Origin: Candidatus Woesearchaeota archaeon
Lineage (GTDB): Archaea; Nanobdellota; Nanobdellia; Woesearchaeales; GW2011-AR4
Assembly: GCA_016181305.1 (NCBI GenBank)
Contig: JACOZN010000010.1
Coordinates: 1 to 64,000, forward strand
Reading direction: 5' to 3'
Length of the DNA: 64,000 nucleotides
Shown: piece after piece, positions 6,297 through 14,013 of the stretch
Layout of the letters: each line of letters begins with the position of its first letter
How positions within the stretch are numbered: position 1 is the first letter of the stretch
Notes under the pieces: generated by a model
Databases searched by the model: none
Seen by the model: the letters and a program-made list of their open reading frames with translations, nothing else
What the model was told of the DNA's origin: nothing
Position numbers and translations under genes: made by a program

Positions 6297-9200
6297 ATGG
6301 AAAGCAAAGAAGATGAAGAGATAACTATAGATGCTAAGAAATCAAAGATTTCTGGCACTAAGCAAATCGGAGATTTGCGAGGTGATCAAAAATCTAAGAT
6401 TTTTGACATCTCCGAAAATTCTGATGAAGAATTTTCGATAGATTTCAGCAAAGTAAAGAGTTTCTTCAAAAGCAAAGGGGAAAAAAAGCCGGATGAGTCT
6501 TCAAAAGAGGGCAAAAAAGATGATGAAGAGATAACTATAGACTTCGGCAGGGTGAAGAACTTCTTCAAAAGCGAAAAAACAGAAGATGCCCATGCTCCGG
6601 CAAAGGAAAAAGATGATGACGAGCTGTCATTTGACTTTGGCAAAATAAAGAAATTTTTCAAATCTGAAGAAAAAGAGGCTGCAGGCGGCGATGACATACA
6701 GGTGAATTGGGGCAAGGTTGCAGATTTCTTCAAAAAATACGGCGTTATATTCATAGCGCTTATCCCGATAATCCTTTCAGTCTATATCAGGATGCAGGCG
6801 GGCTTGCTGCCAATGACAGACAGGTGGGCTGCAGACAGCGTGGTAAACTCCATAAGAGCGCAGATAAGGGCCTCGATTGACCAGCAGTACCCGAATCTGC
6901 CTGACTCAAACAAAAATGCGCTTGTTGACACAGAGCTTCAAAGGGCGATAAGCCAGAACAGCCAGCAGATTGAGCAGCGCATCAGGGAGACCTCAGCTTA
7001 CTTCAAGTCATTTTTTCAGGACGAGAACAACAGAAACTACATGCCGGATATCGACCCGTATTACTGGTTCAGGTACGCAAAAAATATCATTGAGCACGGA
7101 CATCCGGGCGACATACTGAAGGACAACAGGCCGTTTGACACCAGACAGTACGCCCCAAACGGGAGGTTTGTCTTCCCTGACATGTTCCACCCTTATTTCC
7201 TGGCTTATTCCTACAAGGCGCTGCATTTGCTTGTGCCGGACCTGACGCTTATGCGCTCGCTGTTTTACTACCCGATTTTTATCTCAGCATTATGCGTGCT
7301 GCTCGTATTCCTGATCACAAGAAAAATTGCAGGCAACATGGGGGGGCTTTTTGCAGGCGTCATGATGGCAGTCAATTCAGCTTTTCTCGGCAGGACTCTG
7401 TTCGGGCATGCCGACAGCGACGCATGGGTTGTATTTTTCCCTCTTTTGGTGACATGGCTGTTCATCGAGGCGATTGACGGCAAAAAAATAAGAGGGATTG
7501 CGCTTGCAGGATTTTTTACAGGCATGTTTACCTCGACGTGGAGCGGGTGGTGGTATGTTTTTGACTTCCTGATTGCCACTGCTGCAGCCGTTTTGGCCTA
7601 TCTGGCATTGGCTGATTTTTTTGCAGCCAAAAGCATAAAGCCTGCTTTATCCAACCCGGCCATAAGGCGAATGGCGCTTGCAGGAATAGTTTACTTCATT
7701 TCAACTGCCGCATTTGTAACTTTGTTTTCAGGATGGCATACATTCAGCAGCAGCTTTGCAGGCCCCTTCAGCTTTACCTCAATCAAGGCGCCTGTGATTT
7801 CACCGACTGCATTCTGGCCGAATGTGCTGACAACCGTTGCAGAGCTGAACGAAGGCTCGATAAACAACATAATAAACTCCATGGGGGGCATTTTCCTGTT
7901 TTTCATAAGCCTTCTGGGGCTTGTGCTTTCAATATCAAGAAGCGAGGGGATAAAAAAATCTGACTTTGTGTACTTTATCGGAGCTGCCGTTTTCTACGGG
8001 ATTTTATTTATCAGCTTCGGCAGCAGCCCTCCGATATACCAGTCGTTGAAGATATACACGCTGCTGGCATGGATAATGCTGCCTGTTTTAGCCAGAATAG
8101 CGATTTCAATTTACAAAAAAGACTCTTCCTATGATTTCCAGCTTCCCATACTATTGTCGCTTTGGATTGTGTCTACTATGTTCGCAAGCATCAAGGGCGT
8201 AAGGTTTACGCTGCTTTTGGCCCCTGCATTCAGTGTTGCTTTGGGCGTTGCCATCGGAAAAAGCTATACACACCTGTCCAGATGGCTGACAAAGGAATTC
8301 AAAATCCATAAAATAATAAGCAGCGGAATGCTGATTGCGGTGTTGCTGCTGGTTTTTGCCAACCCCATAAAAGGGGCAGTTGCAGCTGCAGGCTCTGACA
8401 TACCGATAGTCAATGACGCATGGTACAATGCATTGAGCACCATAAAGAACAACTCAGGCGAAGATGCCATAATCACGTCGTGGTGGGACTTCGGGCACCA
8501 CTTCAAGGCGCTTACAGGGAGAAGGGTTACTTTTGACGGCACTACCCAGACTGCCACTGCGGCGCATTGGGTTGGCAAGCTGCTGATGGTAAGCGATGAA
8601 AGAGAGGCTATTGGCATTCTGAGGATGCTCGACTGCGGAAGCGACAATGCATTCAACAAGCTGTTTGAAATCACCAATGACTCCCACAAGGTGCTTAAGA
8701 TACTAAACAAGGTTATACTTTTGGACAGGAATCAGGCACAGAAAGAGCTGAAAGCTCTCAAGCTGGATTCAAAGGATATTGAAAAGATACTTTCATTCAC
8801 GCATTGCAGCGAGCCAGAGGCGTACTTTATTGCATCCAACGACATGATAGGCAAAAGCGGGGTATGGGGGCATTTCGGCAGCTGGAACTTTGAAAGGGCT
8901 GACATCTGGCAGAATGCGAGAAAAATGCCGCAGGAGGAGGCTGTCAGCTATATGATTAGGAAGTTCAATCACACAAAAGAGAGGGCAGAGAATATTTATT
9001 TTGAAGTCCAGTCTATAGAAAGCGACAACGAGGCAAATGCATGGATTGCGCCATGGCCCAGCTATGCAGGATTAACCGACTGTGTAAGGAATGACAAAAG
9101 CACCAAAATGTATGTGTGCGGCAACGGGCTGCAGGTGAACTTAAGCAACTATGATGTTTTCGGAATCGGGCAGCAGGGAATTGTAAGGCCGAAGACGGCG

Positions 9201-9569
9201 GCGTTCACGTCAAAAGACGGGCTTTTCAGGAAAGAGTTTGAAGGCGCAACGCTTGACTTTGGAATAACCTTAGTGCCGAAAAGCGAGAATGAGATTACAG
9301 GCATCCTGTCAATGAAGGAACTGGTCGGCGGCATGTTCACGAGAATGTTTTACATGAAAGGGCACGGGCTTAAATATTTCAAAGTGATTGACCATCAGCT
9401 TGTATTTCCCGGCTCCCAGCTTGAAACAGATATTTATGTGTATAAAGTAGACTGGGAAGGCGGAAATGCCACAATAGTGCAGGATTACGCCGATACCTTA
9501 GAGAAGATCAGCAAAGAAGAGAGCAGCGAAGCCACAGAGCCAATAAACAGCGCTGCAGGCAATTCTTAA
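6297..9569 (+). CDS. aglB: Oligosaccharyltransferase AglB/STT3 with repeat-bearing N-terminal extension
   Basis: The 1090-residue protein is the catalytic enzyme of archaeal N-glycosylation, moving a lipid-linked glycan to Asn in N-X-S/T. Visible motifs are the loop-1 acidic site D253-P-Y-Y-W, the TVAE motif at 513-516 in external loop 5, and WWDFG at 729-733 in the periplasm-facing domain. About a dozen transmembrane helices start near residue 149; a long soluble C-terminal domain follows. Unusually, the first 148 residues form a charged cytoplasmic extension of four or five imperfect repeats with the core (D/E)-E-x-x-I/F-D-F-G-x-V/I-K-x-F-F-K-S. A hairpin cluster encoding residues 14-47 interrupts the first repeat. 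An SD-like AAGGTGGT precedes the ATG. A GT2 gene starts at the base after its stop. Confidence 0.95.
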   Translation: MESKEDEEITIDAKKSKISGTKQIGDLRGDQKSKIFDISENSDEEFSIDFSKVKSFFKSKGEKKPDESSKEGKKDDEEITIDFGRVKNFFKSEKTEDAHAPAKEKDDDELSFDFGKIKKFFKSEEKEAAGGDDIQVNWGKVADFFKKYGVIFIALIPIILSVYIRMQAGLLPMTDRWAADSVVNSIRAQIRASIDQQYPNLPDSNKNALVDTELQRAISQNSQQIEQRIRETSAYFKSFFQDENNRNYMPDIDPYYWFRYAKNIIEHGHPGDILKDNRPFDTRQYAPNGRFVFPDMFHPYFLAYSYKALHLLVPDLTLMRSLFYYPIFISALCVLLVFLITRKIAGNMGGLFAGVMMAVNSAFLGRTLFGHADSDAWVVFFPLLVTWLFIEAIDGKKIRGIALAGFFTGMFTSTWSGWWYVFDFLIATAAAVLAYLALADFFAAKSIKPALSNPAIRRMALAGIVYFISTAAFVTLFSGWHTFSSSFAGPFSFTSIKAPVISPTAFWPNVLTTVAELNEGSINNIINSMGGIFLFFISLLGLVLSISRSEGIKKSDFVYFIGAAVFYGILFISFGSSPPIYQSLKIYTLLAWIMLPVLARIAISIYKKDSSYDFQLPILLSLWIVSTMFASIKGVRFTLLLAPAFSVALGVAIGKSYTHLSRWLTKEFKIHKIISSGMLIAVLLLVFANPIKGAVAAAGSDIPIVNDAWYNALSTIKNNSGEDAIITSWWDFGHHFKALTGRRVTFDGTTQTATAAHWVGKLLMVSDEREAIGILRMLDCGSDNAFNKLFEITNDSHKVLKILNKVILLDRNQAQKELKALKLDSKDIEKILSFTHCSEPEAYFIASNDMIGKSGVWGHFGSWNFERADIWQNARKMPQEEAVSYMIRKFNHTKERAENIYFEVQSIESDNEANAWIAPWPSYAGLTDCVRNDKSTKMYVCGNGLQVNLSNYDVFGIGQQGIVRPKTAAFTSKDGLFRKEFEGATLDFGITLVPKSENEITGILSMKELVGGMFTRMFYMKGHGLKYFKVIDHQLVFPGSQLETDIYVYKVDWEGGNATIVQDYADTLEKISKEESSEATEPINSAAGNS
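6337..6437. repeat. Four tandem short hairpins inside the aglB 5' coding region
   Basis: Stems, in order: 6337-6343 with 6347-6353 (AGAAATC, loop AAA); 6362-6368 with 6372-6378 (GCAAATC); 6386-6394 with 6398-6406 (TCAAAAATC, loop TAA, extended outward by GAGGTG/CATCTC with a bulge and one wobble); 6413-6422 with 6428-6437 (CGAAAATTCT). They lie 5-8 bases apart and stay in frame. Stem style, loop size and tandem arrangement match the cluster at 677-780 in an unrelated gene. Confidence 0.85.
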
Positions 9570-10241
9570 ATGGAAAAAGGCAATATCTGGGCTGTGATTC
9601 CAGCCTATAACGAGGAAAAGAGCATTGCCGGCATAATCAGGAAGACAAGGCAGTATGCAGGCACAGTTGTAGTTGTCAACGACGGCAGCAAAGACAAGAC
9701 AAAAGATGCCGCTGAAAATGCAGGTGCAGTAGTGCTTACACATGTGATAAACTTAGGCAAAGGAGCTGCGCTGAAAACAGGCTGCGACTATGCTGTCAGG
9801 AAAGGCGCCAGGCGCATTGTCGCGCTTGATGCAGACGCGCAGCACAACCCTGAAGACATTCCGAGGTTTGCGGACAAATTAAAAAAATATGACATTGTAT
9901 TCAGCTACAGGAAGGCAAGCAGGAAAATGCCTTTTGTGCTGCGCTTCGGAAACTGGTTCATATCGAATGTTGTGAAGGCATTGTACGGCATAAGCCTCAA
10001 TGACACGCAATGCGGATTCAGGGCTTTTTCAGGAGAGGCTTACAAAAAAATAAGGTGGAACGCACCTGACTACTCGATGGAATCCGAGATGATAACAAGG
10101 GCGGGAAAGCAAAGGTTAAAATATGTGCAAATACCCATCGAGACAATATACTCTGACAAGTACAAAGGCACCACTGTCATAGACGGCATGAAAATTGTGC
10201 TGAACATGTTTTGGTGGAAACTTTTCAAAAACGGGAAATAG
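9570..10241 (+). CDS. GT2 glycosyltransferase, dolichyl-phosphate-sugar synthase-like
   Basis: A 223-residue GT-A fold enzyme. It has the nucleotide-sugar sites VIPAYNEE (residues about 9-16), VVNDGSKDKT and the metal-binding DADAQHNPED, then QCGFRAFSGEAY near the acceptor end. It has no C-terminal membrane helices and so resembles the soluble, membrane-associated class of polyprenyl-phosphate mannose/glucose synthases. It starts at the base after the aglB stop and is followed six bases later by a DUF2304 membrane protein, a pairing common in archaeal and bacterial GT2 systems where the small protein probably anchors or assists. Predicted role: charging the lipid carrier with a hexose. The sugar cannot be read from sequence. 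Confidence 0.85.
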   Translation: MEKGNIWAVIPAYNEEKSIAGIIRKTRQYAGTVVVVNDGSKDKTKDAAENAGAVVLTHVINLGKGAALKTGCDYAVRKGARRIVALDADAQHNPEDIPRFADKLKKYDIVFSYRKASRKMPFVLRFGNWFISNVVKALYGISLNDTQCGFRAFSGEAYKKIRWNAPDYSMESEMITRAGKQRLKYVQIPIETIYSDKYKGTTVIDGMKIVLNMFWWKLFKNGK

Positions 10242-10247
10242 CGCAAA

Positions 10248-10586
10248 ATGGCGAAAATACTCGGAATCCAGATAGCAGGGATATTGTTTGGGCTGTTCAT
10301 GCTGTATTACTCTTTTCTGAATTACAAAAGAAAAGAGTTTAATGCAAAGGAGTTTGTGTTTTGGATTTTTTTATGGGCTGCGCTTGTTGTTATTGCGCTA
10401 TTCCCTTCTGTACTGGACCCTGTAATAAAGCCATTGGGCTTCTTCAGGGCGCTTGACTTCCTTGTGATGACCGGGTTCCTGTTTCTGACTCTGGCAATTT
10501 TCTATACATACACTGTTGCGAAGAAGAATAGCAAGCAGCTTGAGTCCATCGTAAGGGAGATTGCGATTAAGGGCAGGAAGAAATAA
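10248..10586 (+). CDS. DUF2304 family small membrane protein
   Basis: A 112-residue protein with three hydrophobic helices (about 5-22, 34-52, 68-90), the phrase FWIFLWAALVVIALFP typical of DUF2304, and a basic C-terminus. DUF2304 proteins recur next to dolichyl-phosphate-sugar synthases and are presumed membrane partners. It lies six bases after the GT2 gene and ends the aglB operon; a T-run at about 10,591-10,597 could terminate transcription before the next promoter. Confidence 0.75.
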   Translation: MAKILGIQIAGILFGLFMLYYSFLNYKRKEFNAKEFVFWIFLWAALVVIALFPSVLDPVIKPLGFFRALDFLVMTGFLFLTLAIFYTYTVAKKNSKQLESIVREIAIKGRKK

Positions 10587-10607
10587 AAAGATTTTTTTGG
10601 TGTATAA

Positions 10608-10617
10608 GTTTAAATAG
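10608..10617 (+). promoter_or_regulatory. TATA box of the GT9 gene
   Basis: AGTTTAAATAGC is centred about 26 bases before the ATG at 10,638, predicting a leaderless transcript separate from the aglB operon. Confidence 0.6.
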
Positions 10618-10637
10618 CCTCTTATCCTACCAATATT

Positions 10638-11777
10638 ATGGTATTTTTAATCAAATTCATTGACAGGCATGCAGGCAATTTGCTGTGCAGCTTTCTGGCA
10701 CTGTTTAATAAAAAGAAGTTAATTGAAAGTTCAAAGATAAATAAAATCTTAGTTGTCCAGCTTTGGGGAATTGGCGAGACAGTTCTGGTGCTGCCTGCGC
10801 TTGAAGCCCTGCGAAAGAATTTTCCAAATGCCGAGATTACCATTCTGGCAACCGCAAGAAACAAGGACGTTTTTTTTGGCAACAAAAGCATTGACAGAGT
10901 CTGCCTGATAAATCCAAATCCGTTTTCAGTTCTTAACTTTATTTTCAAAAATATAAAAAAGTACGACTTGGCTGTGGACATGGAGGAATACCTCAATATA
11001 TCGGCAATTATCTCTTTTTTTGCGGCAGAAAGGGTTGTAGGGTATTCCCACGGCTCAAGGGCAAATCTGTACACTGACAAAGTCAGGTACAACGACAAGC
11101 AGCATGCTGTGCAGACGTTTTTGGACTTGGCGAGAACTCTTAATATTGTTTATGACACAAGCAAACTGCACAAGCTAAATTTTTCTAAAAATGACAAAAC
11201 TTTCATTGATAAATTTTTAAAAAACAATAAAATTCAAAGCAATGACTTTGTTGTATGTGTTGCCCCGGGGGCTGCCGAGTCGGCAAAAGCAAGAATGTGG
11301 CCGTATGAAAGGTATGCAGAGCTTTGCGACGAGATAATAAGCAGGCACAGGGCGAAGGTAATTTTTATAGGGAATGCCGGCGAAATTAGTCTGGTGGGCA
11401 GCATACAGCAAAACATGGAGAACAAGGAAAAAACTATCAATGCCGCCGGAAAGGTTACATTAAACCAGTTATTCTGCCTCATAAGCAGGTGCAGCCTTTT
11501 CATAGGCAATGACGCCGGGCCAATGCATATTGCAGCAGCGCAAGGCGTGAAAACTATCGGGCTGTTCGGGCCAAATTTGCCTGTGAGGTTCGGGCCTTAC
11601 GGGAAGGGAAACATCGGGCTGTACAAGGGCTACAACTGCGAGTTCAGCCCGTGCATTAACGTGCACAAAGGGGAAGTGCCAGACTGCCTGTATCCCAGGA
11701 ATTCCAACGACTACCAGAAGTGCATGAAGAACATCAGCGTTGATGATGTGCTGAAGGAAGTGGAGAAAGTGATTTAA
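10638..11777 (+). CDS. GT9 family glycosyltransferase (heptosyltransferase-like)
   Basis: A 379-residue protein of the ADP-heptose:LPS heptosyltransferase family. The N-terminal domain shows ILVVQLWGIGETVLVLPALEAL, the family version of (K/R)-x-G-x-(I/L)-G-D with Glu in place of Asp. The C-terminal half shows VVCVAPGA, FIGN and the donor-site phrase GNDAGPMHIAAAQGV. A tail with four cysteines (CEFSPCINVHKGEVPDC) is also seen in some bacterial relatives. The family normally transfers heptose from ADP-heptose to lipid A core. Because the next cluster appears to make ADP-heptose, a heptose donor is plausible here (inference). Its own TATA box gives a leaderless start. Confidence 0.85.
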   Translation: MVFLIKFIDRHAGNLLCSFLALFNKKKLIESSKINKILVVQLWGIGETVLVLPALEALRKNFPNAEITILATARNKDVFFGNKSIDRVCLINPNPFSVLNFIFKNIKKYDLAVDMEEYLNISAIISFFAAERVVGYSHGSRANLYTDKVRYNDKQHAVQTFLDLARTLNIVYDTSKLHKLNFSKNDKTFIDKFLKNNKIQSNDFVVCVAPGAAESAKARMWPYERYAELCDEIISRHRAKVIFIGNAGEISLVGSIQQNMENKEKTINAAGKVTLNQLFCLISRCSLFIGNDAGPMHIAAAQGVKTIGLFGPNLPVRFGPYGKGNIGLYKGYNCEFSPCINVHKGEVPDCLYPRNSNDYQKCMKNISVDDVLKEVEKVI

Positions 11778-11856
11778 AATATATATAAAATACCATTAAT
11801 AAGTAGTTACAGAACGATAGATTTATAAATTCTAGTTTCTTTCATATTTTAAATGT

Positions 11857-12519
11857 GTGGGGTTTTTAGAAAGTAAAATGGAAGTTCAACCAACCAGCAA
11901 GTACGCACTAAAAGCTAAACAATCGGCTGAAAGATTGGGATTGGGTTTTAGAGTATATTCTTATTCTAAAATACTGGAGGCGGTTGCTCCAGAAACAGAC
12001 CCTATCAGAAAGTGCTCTGAAGTAACAGGTACAGAGTTTGGGGAACAACTTAAGTTTGCCCTTGCATCTGATATAAAACTTGACGGAATAGAATATGGGC
12101 ATCCGGCAATTGGAGTTGTAAGCTATAATGACAGAATTGATTTCAGGAAGATGGCTGAAGCGCTGATTAAGAGAGGCATACACCCAAAACTTAAGACAAA
12201 TCAATTTTCCACTCGAAAAGCAGACCCAGCAAAACTGGGAATAGAACCAGGCTATATTGGAATTAATCAAAATGCAGAATATCCTGGAGTTAGTTTTGAC
12301 TTATCTGAGCGACCATATCGAGCGTATGCGCCAGTTCCATACATATTCGATCTTTCAATACAAAACCTGCCTAGAATATGTTTTCCAACAGGAAAGGGCA
12401 AAGCTGATGAATTAGTAGTTGTTTCTTCTAATGCTCCTTTAGAAGACAGATTAAGACTTTTTTTAGCTGGATTTATTGGGGAAGAAAAGTTTATTCTTGA
12501 TGAAATAAGGCAGAGATAG
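11857..12519 (+). CDS. Unknown protein, weak resemblance to YbaK/ProX-type deacylases
   Basis: A 220-residue soluble protein of no family I recognise with confidence. GTG at 11,857 lies about 30 bases after a TATA-like ATTTATAAAT (11,821-11,830); an ATG at 11,878 is the alternative start. The order of features (EFGEQLKFAL, GVVSYNDRIDFRKMAEAL, then ADPAKLGIEPGYIGIN) parallels the YbaK/EbsC aminoacyl-tRNA deacylase layout, in which a pairing strand precedes a conserved G-x-x-x-G segment. The usual catalytic Lys context is not clear, so this is only a hint. It stands alone between convergent and codirectional sugar genes. Confidence 0.5.
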   Translation: MGFLESKMEVQPTSKYALKAKQSAERLGLGFRVYSYSKILEAVAPETDPIRKCSEVTGTEFGEQLKFALASDIKLDGIEYGHPAIGVVSYNDRIDFRKMAEALIKRGIHPKLKTNQFSTRKADPAKLGIEPGYIGINQNAEYPGVSFDLSERPYRAYAPVPYIFDLSIQNLPRICFPTGKGKADELVVVSSNAPLEDRLRLFLAGFIGEEKFILDEIRQR

Positions 12520-12550
12520 CTATACACATTGTTTAATTATTAAATCAGAA

Positions 12551-13303
12551 TTAACCACCGAAATGCATATATTCCCCATATGTAAAAAATCCAACCAACT
12601 GCTTCATTCTCGCCAATTTGGGAAACAGGTCTTTTTCGAGGCTGCTTACGCTCTCAAACAATTCAAATATTTCGGGCTTGAATATATAGATTCCGGCATT
12701 GACGATATTGGTTGAGTAATGCCTTGGCTTCTCCTCAAAATCAACAATCAGGTCCCCGTCAAGTATTGCTGTGCCGTAGCTGCTTGGCTTTTCCCTTGTC
12801 ATCAGGCCCATTGCTGCAAGCTTTTCCGAATCAGAGTGCTTTTTAATCATCTTGAGCATATCAAAATCGTTGTAAGTGTCGCCCGACATGACAACAAAGC
12901 TGCCGCTTATCTTTTCCTTTATGGACTTCAATGCATCCGCATTTCCTCTAGCCTGCCTTTCTATGATTTCTGCATTTATTTTTGCGTCTGAGATTTCGCC
13001 CAAAAGCAGGTTTGTATTTTTGGTGTGCTGCGTGATTATGTACAGGTTTTTTATGCCGTGCCTGTGAAAAAAATCAATCTGCTGCCTTATCAAAGACTTG
13101 CCTTTTACCACCTTTAGTGCAACTGGCTGATGCTCGCCCTTGAGCAGAAGGACTGCTACGCTTACAGACTGCTCCTGAAGCCCTTTTTTGAGGAAGTACT
13201 CAATTGCCTGGCTCCTGCTCCTTATCACAGAGCCATCCACCTTTGAGTCAACGAGCCTGAGCAGTGAGCTGTCAAGCGATATTGCTATTTTTGGCTTTGC
13301 CAT
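12551..13303 (-). CDS. Ribbon-helix-helix domain fused to a degenerate sugar nucleotidyltransferase
   Basis: A 250-residue protein. Residues 1-44 (KIAISLDSSLLRLVD, then RSRSQAIEYFLKKGL) are a CopG-type ribbon-helix-helix DNA-binding domain. Residues about 48-250 have the nucleotidyltransferase fold: HGIKNLYIIT, VVMSGDTYNDFDML, YGTAILDG, FEEKP, NAGIYIFKPEIF. The signature loop G-G-x-G-T-R-x-x-P is replaced by LKGEHQPVALK, and the usual C-terminal Asp-x-Gly segment is missing because the chain ends HFGG. Only the first metal Asp remains, so catalysis is doubtful; sugar-phosphate or nucleotide binding may survive. It is transcribed divergently from the heptose operon, with GTATGA-like half-sites between. 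Best reading: a ligand-responsive repressor of that operon and of itself. A residual guanylyltransferase (HddC-like) role is the alternative. Confidence 0.8.
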   Translation of the reverse strand: MAKPKIAISLDSSLLRLVDSKVDGSVIRSRSQAIEYFLKKGLQEQSVSVAVLLLKGEHQPVALKVVKGKSLIRQQIDFFHRHGIKNLYIITQHTKNTNLLLGEISDAKINAEIIERQARGNADALKSIKEKISGSFVVMSGDTYNDFDMLKMIKKHSDSEKLAAMGLMTREKPSSYGTAILDGDLIVDFEEKPRHYSTNIVNAGIYIFKPEIFELFESVSSLEKDLFPKLARMKQLVGFFTYGEYMHFGG

Positions 13304-13310
13304 GGTATTA

Positions 13311-13347
13311 GGTATGAAAAAGTAGTAGAAAGTATGACTATTTAAAC
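13311..13347 (-). promoter_or_regulatory. Promoter and candidate operator half-sites of the RHH gene
   Basis: Read leftward, a TATA box (GTTTAAATA, about 13,340-13,348) lies about 27 bases before the expected start of transcription near 13,317. Two copies of the half-site, GGTATGAA (13,311-13,318) and AGTATGAC (13,331-13,338), sit in the same orientation exactly 20 bases apart, two helical turns, on either side of that start. The same half-site forms the palindrome at the divergent promoter. Confidence 0.5.
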
Positions 13348-13388
13348 TTTTGTATTTTATTGACTAAAAATGCCTAAAAAATCGAAAG

Positions 13389-13430
13389 GTTTAAATATAA
13401 GTTTTAATTAAAGTATGAAATATTCATACT
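13389..13430 (+). promoter_or_regulatory. Promoter and palindromic operator of the heptose operon
   Basis: A TATA box (GTTTAAATATA, 13,389-13,399) is followed by the perfect inverted repeat AGTATGAA-ATA-TTCATACT (13,412-13,430), which overlaps the transcription start expected near 13,420. The arms match the half-sites at the divergent RHH promoter. An SD-like AAGGTG (13,431-13,436) follows. The position suits repression by the RHH protein. Confidence 0.6.
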
Positions 13431-13442
13431 AAGGTGTTGCTG

Positions 13443-14012
13443 ATGCAGAATAAAATAAAAGCAATGATTGAGGAAAGCGCTGAAACAAAAAAAATGTGCG
13501 CAGAATTGGCGCCGCAAATAGAGAGGGCTGCAAAAATAGTGGTTAAAACATTAAAAAATAAAAAAAAAATCCTTTTGGCAGGCAACGGCGGCTCTGCAAC
13601 ACAAGCTAGTCACATAGCCGCAGAGTTTGTCGGGAGGTACAAGCTTGAAAGAAAAGGTTTGCCTGCAATTGCCTTCACAGCTGACTTGGCAGCGATAACT
13701 TCAATAGGCAATGACTATGGATTTAATGCCGTGTTTGAAAGGCAAATTGAAGCCTTGGGTAACAAGGGGGATGTGTTTATAGCTTTGTCCACGAGCGGAA
13801 ATTCTCAAAACATAATCAATGCTGTCGAGAAGGCAAAAAAAATTGGCATTAAAGTCATCGGGCTTCTTGGAAAGAATGGCGGAAAAATGAAAAATAAATC
13901 TGATGTTGAAATGATAGTTCCATCTGAAAACACTCCCAGAATTCAGGAAGCTCATCTCATGATTTTGCATATTATATGCGAATTGGCTGAAAAGGAGTTG
14001 TTTGGGAAATAA
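13443..14012 (+). CDS. gmhA: Sedoheptulose-7-phosphate isomerase (SIS domain)
   Basis: A 189-residue SIS-domain protein started at the ATG at 13,443, six bases after AAGGTG; a GTG at 13,434 is possible but would overlap that site. Family landmarks are GNGGSATQASHIAAEF (about 46-61), STSGNSQNII and a C-terminal EAHLMILHIICEL. GmhA converts sedoheptulose 7-phosphate to D-glycero-D-manno-heptose 7-phosphate, the first committed step to nucleotide-activated heptose, working as a cytoplasmic tetramer. First gene of the operon, with a palindromic operator at its promoter. The next gene starts one base after its stop. Confidence 0.9.
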   Translation: MQNKIKAMIEESAETKKMCAELAPQIERAAKIVVKTLKNKKKILLAGNGGSATQASHIAAEFVGRYKLERKGLPAIAFTADLAAITSIGNDYGFNAVFERQIEALGNKGDVFIALSTSGNSQNIINAVEKAKKIGIKVIGLLGKNGGKMKNKSDVEMIVPSENTPRIQEAHLMILHIICELAEKELFGK

Positions 14013-14013
14013 A

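Noticed and set aside
8264-8710. Minus-strand frame inside aglB
   Set aside because: Antisense shadow of a strongly conserved coding region, including the WWDFG site.
12551-13303. Toxin-antitoxin antitoxin (RHH) gene
   Set aside because: The RHH domain is fused to a 200-residue nucleotidyltransferase fold and no small toxin gene is adjacent.
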